Source of the DNA: Candidatus Zixiibacteriota bacterium
GTDB lineage: Bacteria; Zixibacteria; MSB-5A5; UBA10806; 4484-95
Reading direction: 5' to 3'
DNA length: 51,849 nt
NCBI GenBank assembly: GCA_024231855.1
Contig: JAAEQD010000210.1
Coordinates: forward strand, 1 to 51,849
In this document: positions 16,348-25,886 of the stretch, in pieces
Position numbering within the stretch: the stretch's first letter is position 1
How the letters are laid out: each line of letters begins with the position of its first letter
The notes under the pieces: generated by a model
What the model was told of the DNA's origin: nothing
Seen by the model: the letters and a program-made list of their open reading frames with translations, nothing else
Databases searched by the model: none
Made by a program: the position numbers and the translations under genes

Positions 16348-19044
16348 TTACTTGATAATTACGAATTTACCGATTTCGGATTCGCGGTTTTCTTGTGAGC
16401 CGATTGATATAAACTCAATTGAGTATAAATACATCCCCGATACGACGGCCTGCCCGTTGCGGCTAACCAGATCCCAGTAAATAATTCCGGGAGGACTACC
16501 GATGCTTTCATCAGGATTGTATGTTACCGTCCGGATTAAATCACCACCAAGACTCCAGATCCTGATAATGGCGCGATACTCATCCGGGAAATTCGAAAAC
16601 ATAATCCGACGATCCTGCTCATCATGACCAAGACCCTGCGGATCCTCATAACCGAACTCGGTAAAATGTTCCGTATCGGTTATCTTGTAAGGGTTCGGGT
16701 AAACCATGATCGGATCGTGCTTGCTGATCGGATAAACCAGCGATGCGTTAATCGACTGCGCCGATTCGAGCGAACCCAATTCGGTCAACGGATCGCCAAA
16801 ATCAAAGGCCGTTATCGCGAAGTAAATACCTTTCGATTTGGATAATCCGGTAACCTCGAAACTATAATAATTTACGTCCTTGCCATTCTCGACTCCCGTG
16901 CTGTCTAATACATCCGCAAAGCCGAGGTTATGATCGTAAGCCTGCCAGTTTACGGCATTAATATCGGAATCCCAATCATCCGGATCGCTGCCCGGATAAG
17001 CTTCCTCGATTTCATCACGATTCATTGGGTATTCTTTATCTCTATTTACGACCCATTGCGCCGGGTCAATCGTATCATCCCATTTCACAGGTAACCAGTC
17101 GACTTTATCATAACGGCCCATCAAAGCCCAATTGAGAGCATCATACGATCTGTAAACCGAGTATCCCTCGAAATCCATCTTACCGTTAAACGAATCGATG
17201 GCATCCTCAGAACCGGTGTTTTCCTCACCGGTTTCGGTATTGATGCTTTGCCAGATCAATTTTACTATGCCCTTTTCGACAATAAAATTAAGTTTGGGTG
17301 AATTTGGCGGCGGCGGTCCTTTGAAGTCGGGACATCCGTCTCCCTTATACCAGAATAGTACCGGTGTGCTGTCGGGTAGGTCATATGTCCAGCCGGTAGT
17401 ATCAGCTTGACCAAAAACGCCATCAAGTATCCAGGCTTCCAGATCAGCATCCCAGCATGAATCGCGGCCCGGGTTATCATATACCCATTCGGCCCATTGA
17501 GCATTCGTGGCAAAATCGCGGAAATTCAAATTGTTATAGTAAGTCGCGATACTGGTTGAATCATCCGTGCCGTTTTGAAGATTAGCTCCATAATTGGCTG
17601 GGTCCTGATGAAGCTTATCGCCGCAGATATAGGCGATTGTTAAGGGCAATACCTGGCCGGGAGGAATAGATTCGAACTCACCGAATGAATACAGATAGCG
17701 CGTATCATAACCATTAGCCAGGTCGGCCGGGTCACTTGCCGTATTCGGCATCCAGGCGGTATCCAGATCTTCCCAGATATCCAGGTTGCACCAGATCTGG
17801 TCATAATCGAATTCACCATTCGACATTACCTGGTACTTGGCTCTGTCTCCACCCGGTGTACCTCTACCGCCGCCCGGGAATTGATGCCAGATATTGTAAT
17901 TGCTTACCCATTGCGGTCCCCAGTCCAACTGCGAATTTACGTTAGATATCCACCAGTTGAAACCATACTGTATGCCTTCATCTTCAGGCGAACTGCCGGG
18001 ACTGGGTGCTTGCACGACACGACAGCCGGACAAACCTCTCGCGGATGAGTAAATGAAAGACCCGCCATCCGGTTGGGCATCATTATCAGCTATCCAGGCG
18101 GTAAAAATCTCCGTTTTCACAGTATCTTCTGTCGCTTCTTCAGGAACCCCCTCGGGATAGAAATATTGAAGGAAACCACAGATATCATCCTGGGCTCCCT
18201 CCTCCGCGCCATAGCCGTCTTCTGAAGTATGCGCAACATCGGCATCTATATACAGGGCAATCCATACGTTTTCCAATGCCTGAAGGCCAACGTTTTCGAT
18301 TTCGAAATCGATTAAGACAAAATCCTCCGCGTATTCATAAGACCATGAATAACTCTTTTGCACGATTTTCATATTCAGTGGTCTATGCGGGCGGCTATCG
18401 TTTGGATCGGGGGTTACACCAACCATAATCGTGTCGGTCATTACGCAAATGAAGTCTTGTTCGGAGATAGCCTCGAATGATCTATCCGTTATTTCATTTA
18501 ATGAACCGAAGTTAGGGGCATAAGGCGGTGAAGTTTCACCCCTGGTTGATAGCATTAATATATTACCATCGGGCGGCGGTTCGGGATTTAGCTCGAGTAT
18601 ATCGCTCCACCAGCCGTCATCACCGATTGATACGAGTGTATCGAGTTCGCCGGGTTCGTCGCCTTCAACAACCGCGCCAATCCAGATACAACCCTGAAAA
18701 AGGTATTCCAGGTTGGTTCCGGCCGGAAACTCGCATGCCGGGGCCGGTTCGTTGGTTAGCGGATCATACAAATCGCGACCTTCACTACCTAATTTACCAT
18801 AGTTGGTAATGGAGAACCAGACATTACCCACTCGATGTACCCTGAGTGTCAGGTTGGGCGCGACAGCCGTCTTGTACAAGGGACCGCCGCCATCCATATA
18901 GTTCGGATGCATCGTGATTGCCAGCGCTTCCGGTGCCAACAATAATGTTACCATCGTAACTATCAAAGCAGGCAGGATAAAGCGCCATCTTATGCAACCC
19001 GGCGACATCCTTTTCCAAATACTAACAGGATTGGTTTGAACCAT
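16348..19044 (-). CDS. Large secreted protein with FlgD-like/type IX-style C-terminal domain
   Basis: 898 residues; ATG behind GGAGGTAAT. The N-terminus has a basic stretch followed by a hydrophobic export signal (FILPALIVTMVTLLL, cleavage near APEALA). The middle is beta-rich with many Trp, Asp and Gly residues and fibronectin-like segments. The C-terminus has the FlgD-like pattern: PIMVYPNPYKITDTEHF, AIIRIWSLGGDLIRTV, GQAVVSGMYLYSIEF, ending GKFVIIK. This is the usual cargo end of sorted secreted proteins in FCB-type bacteria. It is the second gene of the locus after the TonB-type receptor (59 bases) and before the PorV-like gene (15 bases). No enzyme motif was recognised. Confidence 0.75.
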   Translation of the reverse strand: MVQTNPVSIWKRMSPGCIRWRFILPALIVTMVTLLLAPEALAITMHPNYMDGGGPLYKTAVAPNLTLRVHRVGNVWFSITNYGKLGSEGRDLYDPLTNEPAPACEFPAGTNLEYLFQGCIWIGAVVEGDEPGELDTLVSIGDDGWWSDILELNPEPPPDGNILMLSTRGETSPPYAPNFGSLNEITDRSFEAISEQDFICVMTDTIMVGVTPDPNDSRPHRPLNMKIVQKSYSWSYEYAEDFVLIDFEIENVGLQALENVWIALYIDADVAHTSEDGYGAEEGAQDDICGFLQYFYPEGVPEEATEDTVKTEIFTAWIADNDAQPDGGSFIYSSARGLSGCRVVQAPSPGSSPEDEGIQYGFNWWISNVNSQLDWGPQWVSNYNIWHQFPGGGRGTPGGDRAKYQVMSNGEFDYDQIWCNLDIWEDLDTAWMPNTASDPADLANGYDTRYLYSFGEFESIPPGQVLPLTIAYICGDKLHQDPANYGANLQNGTDDSTSIATYYNNLNFRDFATNAQWAEWVYDNPGRDSCWDADLEAWILDGVFGQADTTGWTYDLPDSTPVLFWYKGDGCPDFKGPPPPNSPKLNFIVEKGIVKLIWQSINTETGEENTGSEDAIDSFNGKMDFEGYSVYRSYDALNWALMGRYDKVDWLPVKWDDTIDPAQWVVNRDKEYPMNRDEIEEAYPGSDPDDWDSDINAVNWQAYDHNLGFADVLDSTGVENGKDVNYYSFEVTGLSKSKGIYFAITAFDFGDPLTELGSLESAQSINASLVYPISKHDPIMVYPNPYKITDTEHFTEFGYEDPQGLGHDEQDRRIMFSNFPDEYRAIIRIWSLGGDLIRTVTYNPDESIGSPPGIIYWDLVSRNGQAVVSGMYLYSIEFISIGSQENRESEIGKFVIIK

Positions 19045-19103
19045 AAATTACCTCCGAATTATCGTTGGAAAGCATATTTCCATTTTCATTGTTTACTATC
19101 ATG

Positions 19104-22100
19104 CTAAAAATTAACCTTCAAACCAAAAGTAATTTGCCGACCCGGAGTATACATAACAGGATCCATATCAATGGGTTGACCGGTTACTATTTGACGATTT
19201 AAGTTCACATTGGTATTAGCCATACCGGTCGTTTCATAGATATCGTCAACATTTTTGAAATCAAATACGTTGGCAATAAGCAATGAGATTGTGTAATTCA
19301 TGCCATATGCCTGGAATTTTTTATCGATTCCAATGTCGACTGATGATGTGGCAGGCATCCTCTTCGAGTTAGTCTGCGGATTTTCATTGGCGCCAAAGCT
19401 CAAACCGGGATAACCTCTATCCGGTGTGAATGGTCGTCCGCTTTTATACAGCCATAACGCGCTCATACTCCAGTCATCCGGAAGCTTGATAATTCCAAAA
19501 TGAGGATGTTCACCCTTATTTACGTTAAGGACGCCGCTAAGCGTTAACTGGTGACGAATATCCCAATCAAGCGGGTTTTCTTTGATCGAGATTTCGCCGC
19601 CGGCAAACCTTATGTAGTAGTCCGATCTGCTGGATGAACTTTTTCCGAAAGCCCAGGTGTATTCATATTTGAGCGAACCGGCGATGAACTGACCATATTT
19701 CTTTTCCAACTCGAATTCTAATCCCCGCGAACGGGCATAGTCGACGTTATCCTGAAAATCAGGCGAATTCGGGGTAATACCTTCCGGTACAGTATTCAAC
19801 AATCCATATTGGTCCTTATAGAATCCCGAAATATCGACCAGGTAACCTTCAGCAATAGCGTATTGAACACCAATCTCATAAAGAATCGTCTTCTCGTAGT
19901 CAAGATTTGGGTTGCCAAACACAGCCGCGGCGGCCGAAGCTTGTGTTCTTCGTTGATAATACTTCACAAAACCAGGTCTCTGATAAAAATGACCATAGTT
20001 AAACATCAGCTTTGCTTTCTCCGATATCGGGAATGAGAATCCGATTCTTGGAGCGAGCTTTTGCTGAGAATCGATAATTTTGCGATAGCCTAATCCCTCT
20101 GCTTCCAGGGACACGCTGTCTTTGGCTTCACGGGCTTGAATGAAGAATTCATAGCGGAAACCAATATTGGCAATCAACTCGCCATACTCAATTTTATCTC
20201 TAAAATAGAAAGCTCCATCCTTTGGAGTCCTCGTATAGAAATCGCGGAAGATGCCTTTTGAATATGTTTCGGTAATATACCTGTCGGCGATACCATTACC
20301 GGTGGTATCGTGAACCCCGATTACCCTTGTCAAATCAGACCAGGCACCGTTATCAGGGGGCCCGTCATACCCAAAATACGGGTACTGCAAATCCTGATAT
20401 TTAATCGTGTGGAATTTAAACTCAAAACCGGCTTTCACATCGTGGTGACGCGAAACCTGGCTGGTAAGATTGAAACCCAAAGTCCTGGTGCGGGTGAAAT
20501 CGTAGTGATATTGAGCCCAACGATCGAATCCAAAATCATAGAAAGCGTCGGAATAATCAAGTCTGCCGTTCCCGTTTTGATCATCAAACCATTCGCCGTA
20601 ATCATATCTGCCATTAGGGCGGTCATAGCGGCCGTTTTGATTCAAATCACGATAGGGTAAACCTTCCGACCAGGGATCATCTGGCCCCGTATATTGGCCA
20701 TCATGATCCAGGTCGTTTATCGGTAACCAAACATCATCTGAGTTAGGATCGTAGACGCCATTACCATTATTGTCTTCATACGGCTCGCCTAAACTTTCAT
20801 CACCATCAATCCAGGGTTCACCATGATCCTCGTTATATATATCGCTCAACTGAGGATCGAAAGTGCCGTTGCCGTTGCCCTCTTGGTCAATATAAACGGA
20901 ATCAATATCATCGTAGATTCCGTTGCCATTGACATCAACGTAGTAGGCATCGTTGTATATATACTCGTCATTATCCCAACGACCATCGCCATTGCGGTCT
21001 TCGAATGGCTCGGGATCCCAATAACCGTTATTGTTAAGATCGGTATAGTTTTCGCCGTCATCGTAACGGCCATTGAAGTTACTGTCGGTATATGGTTCAC
21101 CCCATATTCCATCGCCATTAAGATCCTGGAAAGTCTCGGCCTCATCCCACTGACCGTTGCCATTAGCATCTAGGTAGCCTTCAAAACCTTCAATAGGCAC
21201 ATAGAAGTTACTGGGATTAAGTCCACCCGGAAGGCGTTCATATGTTTGAATTACTTCACTGAATTGAATCTCTCCAAAAGTATCTTTTAAGAATGGGGGA
21301 TTGAACGACAGCCTAGCTGACGTGATTTCTTTTGATGTTTTTATAACTGTCGCTGTCTCCGGCGTATAAATGTAATTATATTGGAAATTGCGACCACTGC
21401 CCCATTCATTAGTATAGCGCAGGTTCAGTTTATAACGCGAATTTTTATCCAACTTCCAGGTAATTTTTGCCGTGCCTGCGTATTTATTTATACGACGATT
21501 GGGAATCGTAATTCCCAGAAATTCCTCTGTGCCATAATCGATTTTCGAATTAGGCGAATCATAATTGTTATAATCAACGTAACTATCGGATTTATCAACA
21601 CTGAAACTGCCGTAATAAGCCATCCTCTCGCCTGGCCATTTTAAACCCAAAGCCGGAAATAACTGATCGGATAGAAGCGGTACTGGTCCGCTTACACTGG
21701 TATAAAATTTATCCTGGTTGAAAGAATATTTATTCAGAGCGGGGAATCCGAAATCGTCTGTGAGAAATTCTACATTGAATTTGGTAATCCTGTTGGACCC
21801 TTCCTTGCGCGAAGTCGTGACCAAACCACCTGCCATATCGCCATATTCCGCGGAGTAGTTGCCTTTCATGATCGACACATCGGCAATATCCGAAGACGAC
21901 AAGTTCAATCCACTTCTGGATAAAGGCGTCGACTCGTTTCCGCCAATGTTCGATTCGCCATAACCGCCCAGTTGATCGCGAATCAGTACACCATCATCCA
22001 CAAATGCCAGTTCGCCGGCACGTGAGCCACGAACATGAAGCGCGCCGCCCTGCGACACAAAACCGGTCTGGGTTTTAATGATACCCTGAATATCAGTCAC

Positions 22101-22538
22101 GGGAAGAGCTTCAATCTCCTTGGTACTGATTCGGCTTACAGTGTTGGTCTCGAATTTATCGATTTCCTTGACCTCGGCTTCGACGATGATATCATCCACC
22201 TTTATAGCTTCGGATACCAGAGTAAAATCCTGCTCGGTAGTTACATCAATGTGAACCGTTAATTCGGTTACGGTAAAATCGTTGTAGCCGATACATTCAG
22301 CAATCAGAGTGTATGTCCCGGGTGGAACATTCTGAATCACAAAAGAGCCATCGACAACATTAACCATCGCGCCCATAGTACTACCTTCGACTCGCACCTT
22401 GGCGCCAGGTACAGGTTGTTTATCCTCACTATCAAGTACGACTCCTGATATTTTACCGGTAGTACCGGCATATACCAGGTGAAGACATATAAATGCTAGT
22501 GAAAACGCAACAAGGCCACATAGCCTTAACAACTTCAT
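19104..22538 (-). CDS. TonB-dependent receptor with carboxypeptidase-regulatory domain and calcium-loop insert
   Basis: 1144 residues; ATG behind AGGAGG. Signal peptide about 1-24. Residues 27-110 are a CarboxypepD_reg-like domain (GKISGVVLDSEDKQPVPGAK). A plug domain follows (ALPVTDIQGIIKTQTGFV, ALHVRGSRAGELAFVDDGV), then a beta-barrel ending in the aromatic-terminated strand GRQITFGLKVNF. Residues about 453-670, inside the barrel, are replaced by roughly twelve acidic loops of the type DxNxNGxxD (DANGNGQWDE, DLNGDGIWGE, DRNGDGRWDNDE, DDQNGNGRLDYSD), like EF-hand/thrombospondin type 3 calcium repeats. It is the first gene of a four-gene locus and probably imports a ligand or serves as its outer-membrane scaffold. 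The loop block is unusual for this family. Confidence 0.85.
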   Translation of the reverse strand: MKLLRLCGLVAFSLAFICLHLVYAGTTGKISGVVLDSEDKQPVPGAKVRVEGSTMGAMVNVVDGSFVIQNVPPGTYTLIAECIGYNDFTVTELTVHIDVTTEQDFTLVSEAIKVDDIIVEAEVKEIDKFETNTVSRISTKEIEALPVTDIQGIIKTQTGFVSQGGALHVRGSRAGELAFVDDGVLIRDQLGGYGESNIGGNESTPLSRSGLNLSSSDIADVSIMKGNYSAEYGDMAGGLVTTSRKEGSNRITKFNVEFLTDDFGFPALNKYSFNQDKFYTSVSGPVPLLSDQLFPALGLKWPGERMAYYGSFSVDKSDSYVDYNNYDSPNSKIDYGTEEFLGITIPNRRINKYAGTAKITWKLDKNSRYKLNLRYTNEWGSGRNFQYNYIYTPETATVIKTSKEITSARLSFNPPFLKDTFGEIQFSEVIQTYERLPGGLNPSNFYVPIEGFEGYLDANGNGQWDEAETFQDLNGDGIWGEPYTDSNFNGRYDDGENYTDLNNNGYWDPEPFEDRNGDGRWDNDEYIYNDAYYVDVNGNGIYDDIDSVYIDQEGNGNGTFDPQLSDIYNEDHGEPWIDGDESLGEPYEDNNGNGVYDPNSDDVWLPINDLDHDGQYTGPDDPWSEGLPYRDLNQNGRYDRPNGRYDYGEWFDDQNGNGRLDYSDAFYDFGFDRWAQYHYDFTRTRTLGFNLTSQVSRHHDVKAGFEFKFHTIKYQDLQYPYFGYDGPPDNGAWSDLTRVIGVHDTTGNGIADRYITETYSKGIFRDFYTRTPKDGAFYFRDKIEYGELIANIGFRYEFFIQAREAKDSVSLEAEGLGYRKIIDSQQKLAPRIGFSFPISEKAKLMFNYGHFYQRPGFVKYYQRRTQASAAAAVFGNPNLDYEKTILYEIGVQYAIAEGYLVDISGFYKDQYGLLNTVPEGITPNSPDFQDNVDYARSRGLEFELEKKYGQFIAGSLKYEYTWAFGKSSSSRSDYYIRFAGGEISIKENPLDWDIRHQLTLSGVLNVNKGEHPHFGIIKLPDDWSMSALWLYKSGRPFTPDRGYPGLSFGANENPQTNSKRMPATSSVDIGIDKKFQAYGMNYTISLLIANVFDFKNVDDIYETTGMANTNVNLNRQIVTGQPIDMDPVMYTPGRQITFGLKVNF
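20527..21180 (-). repeat. Degenerate tandem calcium-loop coding repeats inside the receptor gene
   Basis: About twelve irregular units of 15-25 codons, each with an Asp-x-Asn-x-Asn-Gly-type loop followed by aromatic and acidic residues. At DNA level the repeats keep ATTGCCATT/CCGTT-like words on the plus strand, which also produces long spurious reading frames on both strands here. Confidence 0.75.
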
Positions 22539-22881
22539 ACCTCAACCTCCTCATCATTTATTGTTATTTGATAATTTATATCTAGCCCGGGGGCTTTATA
22601 AATGCTCACCCACTTTAGCATCATCAACCAGCTTCTCGCCACACTATAATACAACCCAACCCCCAAAATATTCCCTACAATTTGCTTATTGGTCAATGGA
22701 AAGTCAAGTTATTTTTGGAGATGTTTTGAGCTAAATGGCATTATGAAGTTAGCTACAATCTAAAATACCGCAAGGCATTATAAAAAATCGATTTTTTATA
22801 GCATACTGGCCCAGATCGGCAATAAATCTCTGAATTGCGGCCGCTTTATCAATATTACAATCGCGGCCAGAATCATAAAAA
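22539..22881. other. Spacer upstream of the TonB-type receptor gene
   Basis: No gene seen. On the minus strand there is a weak promoter-like pair near 22660-22710 (TTGACC, an 18-base spacer, AATATT), which could drive the four-gene locus. The remaining sequence shows no clear structure. Confidence 0.3.
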
Positions 22882-22908
22882 AACGGCCGGATATTTAATC
22901 CGGCCGTT
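22882..22908 (-). terminator. Intrinsic terminator after the BNR-like secreted protein gene
   Basis: Perfect stem AACGGCCGGAT and its complement with a 5-base loop, followed on the minus strand by a run of T residues, about 30 bases past the stop. Confidence 0.92.
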
Positions 22909-22938
22909 ATTGTATTCAATTACGTGACTATAAGCTGA

Positions 22939-24696
22939 TTATTTAATCAGTACAGCCCGCATAGTTTCGGTGGCATCGCCAGCGGAGAGCTTATAATAGT
23001 AAACGCCTGACGCGACATCCGAAGCATTCCAGGTAACATCATGATTGCCGGCTGTCAGATCGCCTTCAATAAGAGTAGTTACCTTGGCGCCGGTGATATC
23101 GAAAACATCGATAGTCACTGGAGCCGCCTCTTTCAGATTGAAAGAGATAACTGTGCTGGCATTAAACGGATTGGGATAGTTCTGGTTCAAGCTGAAATTG
23201 ACCGGACGATTAACTTCGTCCTCAATACCTGTAGCAAGCGGATTCGGGAACATCAGATACTTCATTGGATTCTCAGTGGCTGCGCCCTCTTCCTGAGGTA
23301 TGCCACCGGCATCCTTATCGTTGGTGTAAAGTATGTGTAGATTATCATCTACAACGCTGGCCAGGCTTGACCAGTGATCGCTATCGCATTCGCCGGGGAA
23401 ACAACCGGGAGTAGCCGAGTTGGTCATATTGACCGGAGAAGCCCAGGTGCCGCCGCCATCAGCCGAATAAGTCATAAAGAGATCGCCATTACCAAAACCA
23501 CCGGCGGAAACGTCTGAAGTATCAAACTGTGTCCAGGTCGCAAAAATGCCGTCGGAGCCTTCATGAACACCAAGGCTCATCTTGCTCATCGTACGGTTCC
23601 AGGCGCCCTCGATTTCAATCCATAAGGAATCAGGCTTATGAGCAATATTAGTGATTTGTTCGGTCTCTTCACTGTAATGGAACATATCCGTACGATAGTA
23701 AATACCTTCGTCGGTTACCCACTGGGCAGTCCAAAGCAGATGAACATAATCGTTATAGTCAAAGATCACATCCATGTCGGTGTAAGCCCAGAGAGAATCA
23801 TCGTCAGTGAGATAGTTGGTGACATTGTTCATGCCATAGCGCCAATCCCAGGTAGTACCATCTTCCGAAGTGAAATAAACGATATCGTTATTCCACTGCG
23901 TGGTGGTATCCTGAGTTTTCGGATAGGCTACAACAACTCTGTCGGAAACGGGCGAAGCGTCGATTACGCCGCCGATAACCTGTACGGTATCGATCAATGT
24001 GAATGTTGACCAGGTCGCGCCTTCGTCCTCGGAGCGCGTGTAACCCAGGCGCTGCATACGAAGTTCGGTATTCTCAGTGGCAATTACGTGAATATTGTCG
24101 TTGCGATCAACGGCGACATACGGCCACATGCAGATACCAGGGCCATCAGGGGTCTGTGGGAAGAGTTCATTCGGCACAATATGATGCTCGAAGAAACCCA
24201 TGCCCGGAGGATCCCATTCAATCGAAACGATTACGTTGTCGCCCTGGTGATATGCCAACGCGCCGCGATTACCGTACAAATCCATGTTCGTGTAACCCGA
24301 ACCGGTGTTTTCACTAACCTGGAATCCTTCGCCCGGCCAGGCATATGTACCTTCAGCGTCGGCCCAGTTGACATACACGTGACGTGGAGCCGGCGGATAA
24401 GGCCAGCTAAAAAGGTTCATCCAATCGAAATATTTGGTACCATCGTCGACAATACAAACCCTATTTCCGCTGGAACCATTGGTTTGATAATCGTAATAAG
24501 TATAACCAATGATGTCCCCGGGAGATTCGGTAGCAACGCCAGGGGTATATGGAATAGCGTTGGCTAACGGTAATTCTTCATTACCGGTAGTCTGTTTGTG
24601 TTCGACTCTGGGGGCCATTTTTGAAAGCTCGGCAAACGCGCTGCCGGCTATCAAAAACAATGATATTAATGCCAAAACAATAATTTTTCTTGTCAT
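22939..24696 (-). CDS. Secreted beta-propeller (sialidase/BNR-like) protein with type IX-style sorting domain
   Basis: 585 residues; ATG behind AGGAG. Signal peptide 1-22 (LIAGSAFA). Residues about 60-480 show repeated Ser-x-Asp-x-Gly-x-x-Trp-like BNR motifs (SEDEGATWSTFTLI, SADGGGTWASPVNM, TSEDGTTWDWRYG), the mark of six-bladed sialidase-type propellers. The sialidase catalytic set was not identified, so enzyme activity is not claimed. The C-terminal 85 residues are the sorting domain: NQNYPNPFNASTVISFNL, VTIDVFDITGAKVTTL, GVYYYKLSAG, ending ETMRAVLIK. It has its own terminator and follows the octanoyltransferase gene by 90 bases. Confidence 0.75.
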   Translation of the reverse strand: MTRKIIVLALISLFLIAGSAFAELSKMAPRVEHKQTTGNEELPLANAIPYTPGVATESPGDIIGYTYYDYQTNGSSGNRVCIVDDGTKYFDWMNLFSWPYPPAPRHVYVNWADAEGTYAWPGEGFQVSENTGSGYTNMDLYGNRGALAYHQGDNVIVSIEWDPPGMGFFEHHIVPNELFPQTPDGPGICMWPYVAVDRNDNIHVIATENTELRMQRLGYTRSEDEGATWSTFTLIDTVQVIGGVIDASPVSDRVVVAYPKTQDTTTQWNNDIVYFTSEDGTTWDWRYGMNNVTNYLTDDDSLWAYTDMDVIFDYNDYVHLLWTAQWVTDEGIYYRTDMFHYSEETEQITNIAHKPDSLWIEIEGAWNRTMSKMSLGVHEGSDGIFATWTQFDTSDVSAGGFGNGDLFMTYSADGGGTWASPVNMTNSATPGCFPGECDSDHWSSLASVVDDNLHILYTNDKDAGGIPQEEGAATENPMKYLMFPNPLATGIEDEVNRPVNFSLNQNYPNPFNASTVISFNLKEAAPVTIDVFDITGAKVTTLIEGDLTAGNHDVTWNASDVASGVYYYKLSAGDATETMRAVLIK

Positions 24697-24786
24697 ATCT
24701 TTCTCCTAACGAGTTAAAAACTGTTTACCAATTACCTGAGTTGAAGTATCACCTCCCTAACCCTTTCTTTTTAATTGTTTAATAAT

Positions 24787-25569
24787 TTATCTAATCTCCC
24801 AATTTGAAACCGATTGCATGACCTTAGCCAGAATCGTCTCCGGAAACGAAAGACGATCCGCCCGGTCTTCAAATACTTCTTCAAACTTCTTTAACAATCC
24901 TGTCTTTAATTTATCTTCATCAACTTCCTTGCCCGAAAGCTGATACAAATTCGTCGAGGTTCTATCGATTACCTTTTGAAGCTTAGCCGCATCCTTTACT
25001 TTAATCAACCTGGCTGTGGGTACACTGGAATCTTCAATAGGTATTGAGCCATGAACGAGGATTGAATCTGAGTACAATCTCTGAGCCATTGGAATCAGCT
25101 TCTTACCGTCGGCGATAATCTCATACTGTGATGTCGCCACCAGGCAGGGAGACAGATCATGGCTCTCCTGTTTCCTCGAACCGGTTTCAATTTCGGCCTT
25201 GATTCCGATAGTTTTCAAACCACCGACTATTACCTGGCCAACCTTGAAAAAAAACTGCCTCGATTTTGTCACCGCTTCCGAACTCTCATAATTGGCCTTC
25301 GCTATTATACAAAAGCTCAAATCGCCATCATGAAGCAATTCGCGGCCACCCGTTGGCCGGCGAGCCAGTTTAACTCCCAACTGTCGGCAGTTGACGAAGT
25401 CGATTCGATTTTCCAGCTTCTGATGGAATCCGCAACTCAAAGTTGGTCCGCGCCATCGGTAAAGCCTCATCGCTATCTGAATATCTAATTCGCCGATTTT
25501 TCGAGCCAGGCTATCGTCAATAGCCATATTAACTGCCCCGGCCCGCTCAATATCATCGATAAACCACAT
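24787..25569 (-). CDS. LipM/LplA-type octanoyl- or lipoyl-transferase family protein
   Basis: 260 residues, cytoplasmic. The biotin/lipoate ligase fold is marked by RLYRWRGPTLSCGFHQ and by ARRPTGGRELLHDGDLSF, the family version of RRxTGGGAVxH. In SPCLVATSQYEIIADGKKL a cysteine at 142 and lysines at 156-157 match the LipM octanoyltransferase arrangement (Cys nucleophile, Lys acyl-binding), and ILVHGSI follows as in that family. LipM moves octanoyl groups from acyl carrier protein to lipoyl domains. A lipoate ligase role is possible but less likely because the cysteine context is kept. There is no lipA or lipoyl-domain gene next to it; it sits between two secreted-protein genes. Confidence 0.78.
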   Translation of the reverse strand: MWFIDDIERAGAVNMAIDDSLARKIGELDIQIAMRLYRWRGPTLSCGFHQKLENRIDFVNCRQLGVKLARRPTGGRELLHDGDLSFCIIAKANYESSEAVTKSRQFFFKVGQVIVGGLKTIGIKAEIETGSRKQESHDLSPCLVATSQYEIIADGKKLIPMAQRLYSDSILVHGSIPIEDSSVPTARLIKVKDAAKLQKVIDRTSTNLYQLSGKEVDEDKLKTGLLKKFEEVFEDRADRLSFPETILAKVMQSVSNWEIR

Positions 25570-25628
25570 TCTATTCTCTTGTCAAACAACAATTTCCGGT
25601 CATAAACAGCAAAAATTATGCCCAGAGG

Positions 25629-25682
25629 ACTAAGCGCCATTAACTTACAAAAAGTTTATTGCAATTGCTGTAAGTGCTTAGT
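25629..25682. repeat. Nested inverted repeat in spacer
   Basis: The right arm TGTAAGTGCTTAGT (25669-25682) pairs with ACTTACA (25643-25649) and ACTAAGC (25629-25635), leaving a 7-base bulge and a 19-base loop. It lies in the 317-base spacer 25570-25886, which is otherwise featureless. It could be a regulatory hairpin or operator; function unknown. Confidence 0.4.
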
Positions 25683-25886
25683 AGTGCTAATCCCTAACAA
25701 TAAACAGATATTTTAGTCAACAGCTCCTTCCTTGGGCACGTTGGTTATTCTATGTAACTGCGCAAATATTTACACAGCCTTTGCAAAAGGCGGTTATTTT
25801 CTTTACTGATACCCTGTTACCAGCCGTCCATTCTTGATTTTGGGATTCCAAAAAATTCATTACAACTACAAACAACTGCTAACTCA

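Noticed and set aside
20823..21173. Long frames on the plus strand and in another minus-strand frame across the receptor gene
   Set aside because: They come from the repeated calcium-loop codons; their products are low-complexity Ile/Val or Met/Thr strings and the receptor frame is clearly the real one.
24003..24567. Plus-strand frames opposite the BNR-like secreted protein
   Set aside because: No ribosome site or family pattern; the minus-strand protein has a signal peptide, BNR motifs and a sorting domain.
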